Shown here: positions 11,542 through 23,180 of the stretch, in pieces
Layout of the letters: each line of letters begins with the position of its first letter
Numbering within the stretch: position 1 is the stretch's first letter
DNA from: Bidens hawaiensis
Lineage: Eukaryota; Streptophyta; Magnoliopsida; Asterales; Asteraceae
Reading direction: 5' to 3'
Assembly: GCA_021521415.1 (NCBI GenBank)
Contig: JAIQDT010000299.1
Span: forward strand, 1,116,001 to 1,180,000
DNA length: 64,000 nt
Notes under the pieces: model-generated
What the model was told of the DNA's origin: nothing
What the model saw: the letters and a program-made list of their open reading frames with translations, nothing else
Database searches by the model: none
Translations under genes and position numbers: made by a program

Positions 11542-14097
11542 TGGCACAGACGAGAAAGTTAGGGTTTTTCATTATAACTTATTTTGACGACCCTATTCGA
11601 CATCTAACTTCTTCCAAGCAGTTTCTAAGACATAGAGAGGCTTTTCCATCAGTTCCATTCATCCCGAGATCAATCGTATGTTCCATATCATCAGAATCAA
11701 AGATCTAGAGATGACGAAACGCGGCTAATCCCTTCGAATCATACCCGGGATGTATAGTTTGTAAACTTTCAGTATTTTTCTCATGTACTGAAAAAATACT
11801 ATGAGTATTGATGTTTAGTATTGCTGTGCATTCAGTCGGCTTAGGTTTATGTCATCAGAACGATTAGTTTGTTGACTGCTATAATAATTGCTTACAGGGT
11901 TGCTTGATTAGTCGATTACAATGAAGCATACAATTGCCCTTAGTTGAGTCACACTGGCAGGGACTGTGTAACGATTCCGGCAAATTCAGGTATACCCTAG
12001 CCGGAATATACTATTTACGTGTTATTCAATACTGAATATATGAATTATAATGTGTTTATACGAGTATATAAGATTCACAGTACGAATTATACTCGAATAT
12101 ACAGCTAGTCGTATTGAAATTACGATTAATCGATGAACGATTATTGAAACCCGAACGAATCGGGGATTACATTATAGACGAAATATATAATGTTTAGTGA
12201 TGTGTACGAAGTATTAAAGCTTCGGGATAAGTGAATTATAGCACAGAAAAAGGATTTCGATTTATTAGTACGTCGGTACGATAAACGAAACCTTTAACAT
12301 CAAACCAAGCAAGAGACGATCGATCAAGCCGAAAAAGATGCACAATTACCGACAATATGATGTGTTAAGTCAATAAATGTCATGGTTTAAGTTTTTAAAG
12401 TTTTCAAATCGGTTTTATATAAATTTAAATTTTAAGCCGAAAAACGACCGTTTTAGCCTCGTTTTAAGCCGAATTAAGTGTTTAACCGAAAAACGAACTG
12501 AACCAGATTATCCACAACATTATCCGGATTACACAATCCAAATGTGTGGCCAAGGTTGGAGATGTGGGCCCCCCACACCATACATGGACCGATCGGTCCA
12601 TGGGTACACACACACTTCATTTTCTTTTTTTAACATTCCAACTCTCCAAATCCTCTCAACCCTTTACACATTCAACCAAAACCTTTGATTTTTAAGAAGA
12701 TCCACAAGGTATAAACATGTTATTATGGTTTGATCTTGCTTTTTAATTCCAAAATCATGAGAAAATGAGGTTTCAAGTGAAAAATGGGTGAAAACCCGAG
12801 ATGAAACCGATTCTTGCATGATCAAGTGATGTATACAAGTTATACAAGGGATCTTGGTCCAAGAAAGGAGTTAAAAGAGTCAAAAACGAATTTTTACGGT
12901 TAAAATCTTTGTTTTGATGTCTTAACCGAAACCATGAAAGAAATGGCTTGATTGTGGGTATAACTTGCTTGGTGTGGTGTTATTGTGCTTGTAGGTGTTA
13001 TATCTAGTTGCTAGCAAAGGCTAGAAAGCAAGATCTTTGCGATCTAAAGCTAGAAACACAAGGTAGTTCGGTTTTTCGTATGATTTGTGTGATTTGGACA
13101 GATTGTGGTAGACTTAGAGTTGGGTCATGAAATTTCACAGAGATGATCTACACATGAAAATATGAGATCTGTGAAATTTTGGTAATTTTTGGATAAAGGA
13201 TGAATATTTGGTGAATTTAATGCTCGGTTTTGGCTAAAAATGGTGAAAAATAGCTAAACATCATGAAAAATTCTGGAAAAATTCAGATAAGCTTTTTATA
13301 ACATATAAAAGTCACACACAAAATTTCAGGTCCATTGGAGAAGTCTAAGTAGGCTTTTCGGTAAAACGAGTTCTAGGGTTTTCTAGCTCGGTTTTGGTGA
13401 AAATGGCATGAAAAATGAGTTTTTGGTTCTGTAAAAATTACTGAGAACTATGTGGATGGCAGGAGTCATCCCAGAAAAATTTGGGATTTTTCTAAGGTCG
13501 TTTGGTATTTTCGGCATATTTGGTGTTTAAATGACGTTTAAAAATAGATAAATAAATGTTAAATATAAAAATTAATTCTGGAAATATTTTTATAAAATTC
13601 CTTACTGTCAAAAACTGATTTGTGCAAAATTTCAAGATCCGAGACTAAACGAATATTTATTTGTGCTAAATGGAACTTAAAAACAAACTTTTAAAGCTTA
13701 AAACGTGTAAACCGGCAAAGTTCGCCTAAGCGAGCTGACTGGTGTATAAAAACCTTAAAAATGGACTATTTTCATGAAACTAAGTTAGTCAAGTAAAAAT
13801 AAATCATCCGAAAATAATTCGGATGATTTGGGTAATTTTACCCGATTTAGTCGTTTCCGGTATATTAAAGACGGAAACGGGCCCCGCGGCCAAACGGGGG
13901 TCTAAACCGAGCTCTAATTTCACCACTTTAATTAAAATATCAATAACAACTATTTTCGGGTCGTATGTGGCCAAACTCATTTTTGAAATCATAAAGACGA
14001 ATAACCGTGCTAGGCACGCAAAACGGGAAAACAAACTAATGGTAGTTTTGACTAAAGAACTCTAAGTGATATCACAATCTAAGTCCTGAGAAGTGTT

Positions 14098-14161
14098 TCG
14101 GGGTTAACATTGTCCCCGGATCGTGTACGGTACTGGGTTAACAGTGTCCCCGGACGTACCG
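14098..14161 (+). repeat. two GGGTTAACA hairpins upstream of the tandem array
   Basis: TCGGGGTTAACATTGTCCCC at 14098 and a longer one at 14128-14161 (outer stem CGGTAC/GTACCG, inner TGGG/CCCC) carry the same GGTTAACA loop as the array at 14479 but with different stems. Confidence 0.7.
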
Positions 14162-14478
14162 GTTAACACGAATTTAAGTTATATTAATAGAAATTGTGTA
14201 GTAACGACTTAGGGATCGTATTACAGATCCGGGCCGGTAGCTGTTCACAGTATTACATCTTGCTCACAAAAAAGGTGAGTTTCACGAGCCCCTTTTTTAT
14301 TGAACTGTTTTAAATATTTTCCCGGGGCGGAAATCATGTTTTTATCAAAGTGTTTAAGTACATGCCGATCGCATGGAAATGAATGTATTTATATAATGTT
14401 TATTGTACGGGAATCGTACGGTAATGTATTAAGATGGTAATTGTCTGAGTTGCTAATATTGTAAGGCCCGAAACAGTG

Positions 14479-14689
14479 TTCTGGGTTAACAGTGTTCCCA
14501 GAGGTTATTAAATGTATTTCTGGGTTAACAGTGTCCCCAGAGGCTATTAAATGTATTTCTGGGTTAACAGTGTCCCCAGAGGCTATTAAATGTATTTCTG
14601 GGTTAACAGTGTCCCCAGAGGTTATTAAATGTATTTCTGGGTTAACAGTGTCCCCAGAGGTTATTAAATGTGTTTCTGGGTTAACAGAG
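14479..14689 (+). repeat. 39-bp tandem repeat, about 5.4 copies
   Basis: The unit contains TCTGGGTTAACAGTGTCCCC followed by AGAGGCTATTAAATGT. Within each unit TCTGGG pairs with CCCAGA around a TTAACAGTGTC loop. The repeat is open in frames on both strands because 39 is divisible by 3, which produces repeated peptide ORFs that are not genes. Confidence 0.9.
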
Positions 14690-15469
14690 TTTTCACTTGT
14701 AGGCTCAGCATAATTACATATTAATTTATGATTATTAAAATGATTTGTCATGGTTTATTTAAATTAGTGAAACTCACCAACTATTCGTAGTTGACCCGTT
14801 TTCTTTACATACTTTCTAGGTACACCCAAATTGGAATGAGTGATACGTGCTTGATGATGTGTGCTATTTTGTGGAAGCTTAAGGGTCTATATTTTGTTTT
14901 AAACATGTTAACGTACTATTGGTAAAACTTATGTGATAACGCCTAGTCGGTAATGAAACTCGGAACAATGTAATACGTTTAAATTATTGTAGTGGTGTTT
15001 TCTTTATAAGCAATGTTGTTGATATCAGATGTGTCTGTTGCATCCCGTGCACGTTTCCGCTGCGGTTACGGGGTGTTACAGACTGTTTGATAACCAGTGC
15101 CGTGTGTTAGCGATTGTTGATGCCTACGGTTTAGCTTGTTAAGCGATCTGTATTTGACCAATGATAGTTAATCTATTAAGTTGCATGAGATTACTGATTT
15201 ACTGTTTAGTTGTATACTTGAACCCCGGGTGTAATTTGCTTTTGTTTATTGCTTGAATTTATTCAGTTGACTAATCATTATTACATTCAATTCGTTTGCC
15301 TGTGTGATCAGCATTATTAACTGCTACTTCATAATATTAGAAATCTGTTACATGTTACACCGACCACGTACTCCTTGTGGTTCGACACCCTACTTACCTT
15401 AGCTTGCTTAGGTGATTAGGGCTTGATTTTAATTGGTTTTTACTAGATAACGACAGTCTAACATCAAAA

Positions 15470-15487
15470 TGGCACCGTTGCTGGGGA
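15470..15487 (+). promoter_or_regulatory. primer-binding site of the Athila/Tat-like element
   Basis: TGGCACCGTTGCTGGGGA lies seven bases after the LTR end. It is two substitutions away from TGGCGCCGTTGCCGGGGA, the Asp-tRNA primer site typical of Athila/Tat Gypsy elements. Confidence 0.75.
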
Positions 15488-15615
15488 GTTAGTGTGCTTA
15501 GTGTTTTCGTGCTAATTGATTTCTTTGTTTAAGTTTAATTTATTTGTAGTTATTATTTCTAGTTTCTATTTTCCCATTTTACATGGGATGTGTTATTTGT
15601 GCAGGTAACAGGTTT

Positions 15616-16004
15616 ATGCACACCCACAATTCAGGAAGACAATCACCGCTTATCTTCGAGCCAGAGATTGAAAGAGTAGCCCGACAGAACCGAGCTCAGA
15701 TTATAGAATCAGCCATGAAGGCCAGAAACAAAACCAGAACCCGAACCAAAACCCTAACCAGAATCAAAATCAGAATAACCAACTACCCAAAGACAACATG
15801 TTTCACCCGAACCATAATAATAATCAAGACCAGCAAGAAAATGGCCAACTATTACCAATCAATACCAACCAACAGCCAAATAACTCAGCCCAACAGTCTA
15901 GAGACTGAAATATCGACAGACTCGGACCATCAACCCCATATAACACCCCTAACCTTAGAGTTAGGATAAACCGAGACGAGGATTATGTCAGTATTCACAC
16001 TGAG
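15616..16004 (+). pseudogene. gag, N-terminal part, Athila/Tat-like (first fragment)
   Basis: The frame opens MHTHNSGRQSPLIFEPEIER, a gag start of the Tat/Athila kind. Near 15715 the meaningful frame shifts into an Asn/Gln-rich stretch (NQNPNQNPNQNQNQ) and runs to RDEDYVSIHTE at 16004. There a large nested insertion begins. The same frame resumes at 41542 with DEEDGKWNG. The element is dead: its gag is frameshifted and cut twice by later insertions. Confidence 0.65.
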
Positions 16005-16639
16005 TGTAACATCCTGGAAAATCCCTTGTTAATTTTGGGTTAAAGATGTCAACTTTGAAAGATGAGGGATTAAAAATATTCTCAAGACAAGTAATGGGAA
16101 AAATAAGATAAGAAAAATAAAAGAATCTTATGTTAAGAAAATAAAAAATCCATTTCACATGGAAAGAATGAAGAAAATGGAAGCATTCCACATGAGTATA
16201 AATAAGAAAGAGAACTTTCATCCCATATTGGAAAATTATAAAACTTGGAAGCTCTTTATAAGGAAGAGAATTTCCATAGTAATATTCTTATATGCCAAGA
16301 TGCACTGTAACACCCCGGCTTAAAGCGGAAACGCTTGAGTGTGACGTACAGATTGCTCAAACACACGTGGTACTATTATGTGACCATAATCTCATTAATT
16401 CATTAAAAGCATTCAAATACACAAAGTTCAAAAGTAATCATAAATAAAAATCAAATTGTTCAACAACTCCGTTTTTATCTATATTCTAGCCTAGCGTCTT
16501 CCACAGGTAATTCAGCCTCTAATCACAACACCTGTAGCATGCATACAAAATAAAGAGTCAACTACAAATAGTTGGTGAGAATCATCACAGTTTGTTATAA
16601 TACATAAAAAGTGTACAATTCTATGAACCGTGTAATCAA

Positions 16640-16870
16640 CGCATATAAAGTCCTTTCCAATTGGTAACAACCAACGTACTCGGGATATCGCACAACGCAC
16701 GCAAGGTCCTTTTCAGTTGAGGCCGATCAACGTACTCGGATAGCACAACGCACATAAGGTCCTTTCCAGTTGGGGACAACCAACGTACTCGGATAATAGC
16801 ACAACGCACATAAGGTCCTTTCCAGTTGGGGACAAACAATGTACTCGAATAATAGCACAACGCACATAAG
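16640..16870 (-). repeat. ~57-bp tandem repeat, about four copies
   Basis: The unit includes GCACATAAGGTCCTTTCC, AGTTGGGGACAACCAACG and TACTCGGATAATAGCACAAC. Copies toward the left are more diverged. Repetitive ORFs on the minus strand here come from the repeat. Confidence 0.85.
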
Positions 16871-17586
16871 CAAGTAAACACACAAGTCCATAATCCGAAT
16901 TGTAGTTTGAATAAGTAATAATAGAAATTGTTTAAATAGGATATGCATACTACCCCCAAATTATAAAAAAAATGTTTAAAAAGGGGGCGTGAGAAACTCA
17001 CCTTTGCAATCGAAGCGAAATACTAAGAATAAACGAAAGCGCCAAAGAACCCAAAGCAAACGATCCAACCGAACTATAATAAGAATAAATACGAACTTCA
17101 ATGGCTATACTAACAATGTTATTAGGGTTAAATATTGCGTAAGTTTATTTAGGAATCAATTGATATTTTATTGGTATTAGTACTAATTTAAAGCCTTTGA
17201 ATATAATAATATTATTGCATGTTTTAACGAAAGTTTGGTTAATATTATACTATAAATGGTTTAACGAAAATAAAATACGAAGTTGAATGTTTGCAAGTCT
17301 TAGACTAACGCTTACAAGTTGAATTTATATTTTTATGGTTTCAACTAAATGATTAATGGATTTAAAGTTTGTGTTTTAACTAACTAACGAGTTTTAAATA
17401 TGGTTTACAAAAGCGAAAGCTGGGTTTTCGAAAGGAAAGGTGATTAAATATAGTTATATTTAATTTATAAAAATTTTTATTTGGTTTAAAACTAATTTTG
17501 TGAGTTTATTCTGATTTTTAAATGATTTAAATAATTAATAAATGAATAAATAATTTATAAAGAAATATATAAAAAAACTAAGATCT

Positions 17587-17651
17587 GACCCGGGTTTCGA
17601 ACCCTAGTCCATATATTACAAGACCAAAGTGTTAACCAGTTGATCCAGTTG
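17587..17651 (-). repeat. tRNA-like sequence, copy 1
   Basis: Read on the minus strand it has ATCAACTGGTTAACAC (A-box region), GGTCTTGTAA (anticodon-loop-like, TGT) and a perfect B box GGTTCGAAACC. The acceptor stem does not pair well. It is a tRNA-derived relic or SINE head inside the LTR, not a functional tRNA gene. Confidence 0.5.
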
Positions 17652-17751
17652 ATTCATTCGTAATAAGCATGAGCTTTATTTCTTATATATATTAACAGAT
17701 TATGCTATAATACTTATTAATGCTAAAAAAAACAATATAGCAAAACTGAAT

Positions 17752-17814
17752 GACCCGGGTTTCGAACCCGGGTCTTGCGCATAACAAGACCATAGACTAA
17801 CCAGTGGACTATCA
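17752..17814 (-). repeat. tRNA-like sequence, copy 2
   Basis: The minus strand shows A box TAGTCCACTGG, a GGTCTTGTTATG anticodon-arm region, and a strong T arm CCGGG-TTCGAAA-CCCGG containing B box GGTTCGAAACC. It lies about 165 bp from copy 1 in the same orientation. No complete acceptor stem is seen. Confidence 0.55.
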
Positions 17815-18093
17815 ATGATATTCAGTTTTAGAATGAGATAGATTAATTATAACAAGATAATCAAATCATCTTCTTCATTGTAACCCTAGCGATTCAATTG
17901 TCTAAACCAGATTATGTTTGTTGAAATTACAATAGGGGTTTTGTTAAACGGCTGGAACTAATGAAGATGCATACAAAAATTACCCGGAGTGGTGTTGTTT
18001 TGATGGATAACCTGGAGATGGCCGGAGTCGGAGCTTGGGAGGATTAATCGGAGGTTATAGGGTGTTCGTTAGTGTAATTAGGTGGTTGTAGCA

Positions 18094-18472
18094 TGTTGGG
18101 CTATATTTATGGTTTATGCTTTATTTATTAGACGTAGTTTTTGGGCTTAATTGGGCTAATATATGTAAACCGAAATCTTGATTTCGGTGGGCTTTACTTT
18201 GTTTTAGGCCTAGGTTGGTAGTCTATATATATGATGTATGTAACTCATTGTAGGGTTGTTGGTTCTAAGTTGTTCGTTCATTGTTATTATTTTACCCGTG
18301 TAAGTTGGTTAAAGGGCTGAAGCACCCGGCGTATAATATACGTGTGTTTTGAAGCTTCTTTATCGTGTTTGGTGTGCTCTTGGTTGTTTTATAGAATCAA
18401 CTTAGTGGTTAGTTTCCGCCTAACCGTTAAGTATATTGATATCACATTGAAAGATCCGTCACGGGACTTACA
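18094..18472 (+). repeat. Copia-1 5' LTR
   Basis: It is TGTTGGGCTA...GACTTACA, 379 bp, with a TATA-like TCTATATATATGA near 18220. It differs from the 3' LTR at roughly a dozen positions by eye, so the insertion is not very recent. Confidence 0.9.
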
Positions 18473-18474
18473 AT

Positions 18475-18487
18475 TGGTATCAGAGCC
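18475..18487 (+). promoter_or_regulatory. Copia-1 primer-binding site
   Basis: TGGTATCAGAGCC is complementary to the 3' end of initiator Met-tRNA, two bases after the 5' LTR. Confidence 0.9.
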
Positions 18488-18652
18488 TATAGACCTATTC
18501 TAGGCTCGGTTATTGGTGATATAAAGGATTATACCGGTGATTTACAGGTGTTTTTCTTTGGTTGAAAATTTCAAGACTTCCATATCAAGATTCTTGATAG
18601 TTTTCGGCCAAGATTTGAAGGTTTTCGGGAAAGGATTTGGGCTAATCTTTGA

Positions 18653-19011
18653 GATCCTTATCAAACTGACTGCATGTCCGTGAGGATCCCACCAGAGCGC
18701 CTTCCACCTCTAATAGGCCACGAAATAGACCAGAATCATTCTCAACGAGTCCATAAGGAGTTATCCCATTTTTTTCATAGGGTCCAGTAGAGCCCAAAGA
18801 TCTTGAGTGACCGATTCGGCAGAACAACTCAAAATATAAAGAAGTATCGTTAATTTCTTCATGCTCGTTCCAAGTTTGAAGTACCAATTGTACAAATAAG
18901 AATCCACTTCGTTACATGATTTCTTTTTCATATAGATAGATATAGGATCTATGGAGAAATTACTTAAAAGTACATTTTGTGCTACAACCCTTCCTATCTG
19001 ATAGAAAAGGT
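18653..19011 (-). pseudogene. ycf2: chloroplast ycf2 internal fragment (plastid-derived DNA)
   Basis: The minus-strand reading gives [44 protein letters not shown], then [15 protein letters not shown] and [12 protein letters not shown], all from the late part of the plastid Ycf2 protein. Frames change through small indels, including a 9-bp loss after GGATCCTCACGGACA. It is a nuclear copy of plastid DNA located in the 5' part of Copia-1, not a gene. Confidence 0.88.
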
Positions 19012-19230
19012 CATATTCTCTATCTAATGAATGGGGAGTCTGCTTTCAAATTTCAAATCGTTCGCCCTGCACCCACCCCTCGAGTATATGCTTCAACAGG
19101 AATCACACAAGGGTAGATTATAAACCTCTAGTAAAATGACCGCCCGTAACCCAACAGTCCATTTTAGGGATTGACGACTTACCCATTCAGTGACTTTGGC
19201 ACTGGATGTTCCTCAAACGGGTACTGTCGG

Positions 19231-19359
19231 GTCGGGTGAATTCAATAATAGATGCCTGTTGGCATTCCGGCCTTCCTTAGCCTTTCATGGCCACATATCT
19301 TTCCGGCTAAGGAATGGGAAATCCTTCTCCTGTTCCATGAATCCAATTTGCATTTCATC
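19231..19359 (-). pseudogene. ycf2: chloroplast ycf2 C-terminus joined to ycf15-like DNA
   Basis: On the minus strand 19359-19285 reads QIGFMEQEKDFPFLSRK then DMWP and stop, the end of Ycf2. Directly after the stop comes AAGGCCGGAATGCCAACAGG (KAGMPTG-YY, then a GAATTCACCCG stretch), resembling the end of the plastid ycf15 reading frame. In a plastome these lie farther apart. On the minus strand this block precedes the ycf2 internal block, the reverse of the plastome order. DNA at 19012-19230 is probably also plastid-derived but I did not identify it. Confidence 0.75.
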
Positions 19360-20827
19360 ATTCAAATCTCTTTATTCTCGGGATTTGACCATATCTTCAA
19401 AGATCACAAAATCTTGAGCTTTTAATAGCTCTTGGTGGCTGATGTGCATCGGATAACCCTCACAACTAAGCTTTAAATTTAAAACGAAAATCCTAAAACC
19501 ACACACAATCGGCAAGTGTACCGATCGCAAGCAGTATAGACCTAGGAAGTCCGAGTATCGAACTCAAGGACATGTAAGAACGCTAATGATCACTAACCCC
19601 AAGGAAGACCTACCTAAGGATAATATTTAATTGATTTTTGATTTTTAAAAACTTAACTGGACTAACCAGACTGACTTACAAAAGTTACCAAAAATAGAAA
19701 ACTTAACGGAAAACTGACTGTGTTGACTTTGGATGGAGAAAAACGTCTACCTAGGTTTGAATCAAACTGTAGGCCTAACAAGAAAATGGATTGAATGATA
19801 TCTAGACACCGGTCCCTAATGATGACACGACTAAGGATCGCTCGGGCTCACTGGATCCCCTCTCGGTCTCACTCAACAAACCTTAACTACTCTTAATCGG
19901 CTAAAACGACCAAACCGGAAATCAATTTTTAACGTGTTCTAATGTTGACTCACCTATCGGTCATACCGACACTCAACCCTAATGGTAATGAATACTACAC
20001 AACCAAAGATATAGGAACAATTCAACTTAAACCAAAATAGATCAACTAGTCGCTCAAAACACCTAAACCTGACAAGAAACGAACTCGCTCTCGCGCAATT
20101 CTTATTCTAGTATGCAAAGACAATGAGACAACCCTAACTTCTTATCACCTCTCGGTCTCTAAGAAGGTGTCTAACCGCTGTACTTTATCCACAAATTCAT
20201 GCAACAAAACCCTATGGTTGTACCTACCGCAAACAAACCCTAAACACAAAGTCTAGAATCAAACAAGCACCGATCAATCAATACAAAACTAATCAACCAA
20301 CGCAAGAGGTTTAAGCAATGAATTACCAAAATTTCCAGCCCTTAAACACAACCTATTTCATGTCTAAATCAAACTTTACAATAACAATTAAAGTCTATTA
20401 ATCAAACAATCATAAAACTCATCAAACACTAGCAAATATCATCATTCCTAGATAGAACCGACAAGATTAGCCTCTAATCATTTTTGGACAGCAGCTATTA
20501 ATCAATAAAATCACCAAATAACTCATACCAATCATCATAATAATCATTCAACAATCAATTCTAACCATAAACAATTCAATCTTCAAAGTAATTGCAAAAC
20601 TACTAATCAATTGAACAAGAAAAATAAAGTTGTTGAACAATAGAATAAACAAAAGGATATGTGATGTTCGGGGCTGCTCTTGGCTGATGTAAACTGATGG
20701 GAAATCAATCTCGAGCCTTGGTTTTTGCCTTTTCTTCATTCCTTAGCCGCCACCACTTCCAAACCCTAGCTTTTTTTCTCCTTTCTTCCCTTGCTGATTT
20801 CCGATCGAAACTAGAGATGGCCAAAAA

Positions 20828-21072
20828 AAACCGGTTGGGGAACCGGTTTACCGGTTTAAACCGGAAACCGGTTTTTACGAAAACCGGTTTTTTAAAAACC
20901 GGTTTTTTAAAAACCGGTTTGACCGGTTTAGAAACCGCCGGTTCGTCTTTCGGTTACAAGTTCTAGATCCAAAACCGGTTAACGAACCGGTTAATGGAAA
21001 AACCGGTTTTTTTTATTAACCGGTTATGGAAAAACCGGTTAACCGGTTTATAAAAAAACCGGTTTATAACGG
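20828..21072. repeat. left subterminal AACCGGTT array of the hAT
   Basis: It contains more than a dozen AACCGG/CCGGTT motifs, many forming the self-complementary AACCGGTT, in about 240 bp. In hAT elements such as Ac, clustered subterminal motifs bind the transposase BED domain; these are the likely equivalents. Confidence 0.85.
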
Positions 21073-21325
21073 CAATATGCCCGTTTTTTTTTGTTTTTGG
21101 ACCGTTTTTTTTTTACCATTTTACCCCCACAAACATCTATATAGGTTGGGTATTGGTTAGATCACACTCGATTATACAACTCCAAACGCTCTAAACGTTT
21201 ATTTCATACGCGATTATTTTGTTATCTCACGCTCAATTATACCACATTACCACTCCATACGCTTTTATTTCGTAGTCGTTTATTTCATACTCGAGTATAC
21301 CACTCTTATTTCGTAGTCGATTATC

Positions 21326-22836
21326 ATGGCCTCCGAAAGTGCTGCTTCATCCGTCAACATGGGTGCCTCGAACACGGGAGAAACGGTCGTTCGGGTCATC
21401 CCCACGAAACGAAACCATGGTGTTTGGCAACATTTCGACCTATGCGAAATGTCTAACGGTAGCCAAAAAGCTCGATGCAAACATTGTTTGAAGTTTTATG
21501 GCAAAGATGCAAACTCCACTTTAAAAGCGCATGTACAAAGGCCCTTTTGCAAGGCCTTGAAGGACGAATCGGGAAGTAGTTCGCAGCCGGAGATGACGAA
21601 TCAAGGAGCGGTGTTTACGTACGACGTTGAAGCGGTACGTCAACAGTTTTCAAACTTTGTGATTCAACAAACACTTCCTTTCAACCACTTCGACAACCCT
21701 CAATTCACGGAGATGATGCAAAACTATGTTCAACCACGCTACCAACACGTAAGTCGTTCGACCCTTAGAAGAGATTGTCTTAAAGCATGGAAAAACGCTA
21801 AATCCGAACTAATTTCATACTTTTCAAACTTACAAACTGGTGTAAACTTAACAACGGATGTGTGGTCGGTACCTCATGGTTCGCCCGACTCATACATTTG
21901 TGTGACGGCTCATTGGGTTGACCCCGAGTCGTGGCAAATGATGAAACGAACCGTTGCGTTTCAATTGTTTGATTACCCGCACACGGGTAGAAATATTTTT
22001 CAAATCTTGGATAAAGTCATTCAACAATACAAGATTGAACATAAAATCTTTTCAATTTTGTTTGATAACGCGTCCAACAATACGGCCGCCGTTGGCCATT
22101 TAAAATTAAAGTATAAACCTATTTGTGATGGAGCGTTTTTTCATAGCCGATGCATTGCACATATTATCAACTTGGCCGTGCAAGATGGGTTAAACGTGAT
22201 CGAAACGCAAAGAAACAATTTTAAAAGAATGTTACGAGATGTTTTTAGCAACAATAAAACATTTTCAAGATACAAAAAATTTTGTGTAGAAGCTAATTGT
22301 CAATGGTTGGAGCCAAATTGGGATTGTCCAACAAGATGGAACTCTACATGATTTGGGAAGACGCCGGTAAACGTCAAAAGGTAAACACCCCAAGCAGTGA
22401 ACTTGGAAGGTATGGTGGTACCAACTTTGTGAAACACATGACTCCGGATGAATTTAGAAGTCTTGATTTGCTGGCTTGGTGGAGAGGTAAGGAGGATGAG
22501 TTTCCGATCCTCGCCGCCATGGCCAAAGATTTACTAACGGTCCAAGCTTCCACGGTAGCTTCGGAGTCTGATTTTTCTGTTTCTGGCAGGGTTATATCGA
22601 TTAGGAGGACTCGACTCACTGCACCAGCTATAGAGATGTCGATTTGCTACAAGGATTACTTGGACTCTTTAGATAGGGCACAACATCAACGCTCACTCGA
22701 GGGGGAAATGGAGTATGAAGCGGGCTTGTATGAAGACGAGGTCAATGAAGGACACACTCAACCAATGACCGATGAAGAAGCCGCGTACGACGATTACCTA
22801 AGAAATAGCTCGGGATCGGGTAGCGAAGAAAATTAG
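21326..22836 (+). pseudogene. hAT transposase with central deletion
   Basis: The N-terminal ORF (21326-22351, 341 codons) holds a BED zinc finger at residues 31-75 (CKHC and LKAHVQRPFC). It also has the first part of the RNase H-like catalytic domain, with LTTDVWS (D178), FDNASNN (D247) and RCIAHIINLAV (C276, H279). It stops at NWDCPTRWNST. The next frame (to 22836) contains the C-terminal hAT dimerisation domain (WWRGKEDEFPILA, DLLTVQASTVASES). The central insertion domain and the third catalytic acid, normally 250-350 residues, are missing, with a frame change at about 22345. It is not expected to be active; the BED half could still bind the subterminal repeats. Confidence 0.88.
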
Positions 22837-23180
22837 TTAAAGAAACAGCAAACATGGAGGCAAATCATGAGTAAGAAACAGCAAGTTGTTCATGTAATCG
22901 TGTCTAAGCATTCTTTTTCCTAATATGTGCTCTTATTTACTTGTTGATTTGGATTTTTCTAATTTAGTTAAAGAAACAGCAAACATGGAGGCAAATCATG
23001 AACAAACTGCGATTGGGAACAACAGGAGCATCTGCTAGTTCACGATTTAATGTTTGTATTTTTGAGTTAAATCATGAACAACAGTTCTTGGCAGAGATTT
23101 CTTCAGTGTTAATGATTTAATGTTTGTATTTTTGAGTTACGAATATGCGATAACGATTTAATGTTTGTATTTTTAATGTA
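22834..23180 (+). repeat. internal direct repeats in the hAT 3' region
   Basis: A 37-bp segment (22834-22870) recurs at 22965-23001, spaced 131 bp. GATTTAATGTTTGTATTTTT occurs at 23044, 23114 and 23155. A 21-bp duplication with CCGTTTTGCCTTGTAGTTA follows near 23309-23350. Confidence 0.8.

Larger units (their letters stand above)
11967..15080 (+). mobile_element. solo LTR of a Tekay-like Gypsy element (3.1 kb)
   Basis: It begins TGTAACGATTCCGG and ends CGGGGTGTTACA. Identical 5-bp duplications GACTG flank it (11962-11966 and 15081-15085). There is no coding region, PBS or second LTR between, so it is a solo LTR left by LTR-LTR recombination. Features shared with other LTRs here are AAGGTGAGTTTC-CCCCTTTTT and CTCACCAACTATTCGTAGTTGAC before the end. 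The overlapping ORFs on both strands at 13804-14065 are not genes. Confidence 0.88.
11240..15463 (+). repeat. 5' LTR of an Athila/Tat-like Gypsy element (interrupted)
   Basis: The right end is at about 15463 (...GTCTAACA), followed by TCAAAA and an Asp-tRNA-type primer-binding site. The segment GGTTCGACACCCTACTTAC near 15380 is the kind of sequence seen near the 3' end of Athila/Tat LTRs. The left end is not located; 11240 is only where LTR-like sequence is evident. A 3.1-kb solo LTR interrupts it at 11967-15080. ORFs here are spurious. Confidence 0.5.
16306..18093 (-). mobile_element. Tekay-like LTR, minus orientation, right end unresolved
   Basis: It starts on the plus strand as TGTAACACCCCGGC, preceded by TGCAC. 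Read on the minus strand, this is an LTR 3' end. It shares CTCACCAACTATTTGTAGTTGAC and a GTGAGTTTC-CCCCTTTTT box with the solo LTR at 11967, in opposite orientation. Copia-1 is inserted in it at 18094. I could not find the other border with a TGCAC duplication; part of 38843-41536 may belong here. Confidence 0.5.

Noticed and set aside
13804..14065. Overlapping opposite-strand ORFs of 76 and 80 codons
   Set aside because: They are complementary shadows within a solo LTR, with no domain.
14389..14751. Repetitive ORFs on both strands (ISGLTVSPE-type peptide repeats)
   Set aside because: They are translations of a 39-bp tandem repeat whose length is a multiple of three; no start context or homology.
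16512..17001. Minus-strand ORFs with repeated NWKGPYVRCA-like peptides
   Set aside because: Produced by the ~57-bp tandem repeat in an LTR.
18642..19417. ORFs here as host genes
   Set aside because: The sequence is recognisably chloroplast ycf2 and flanking plastid DNA with frame breaks.
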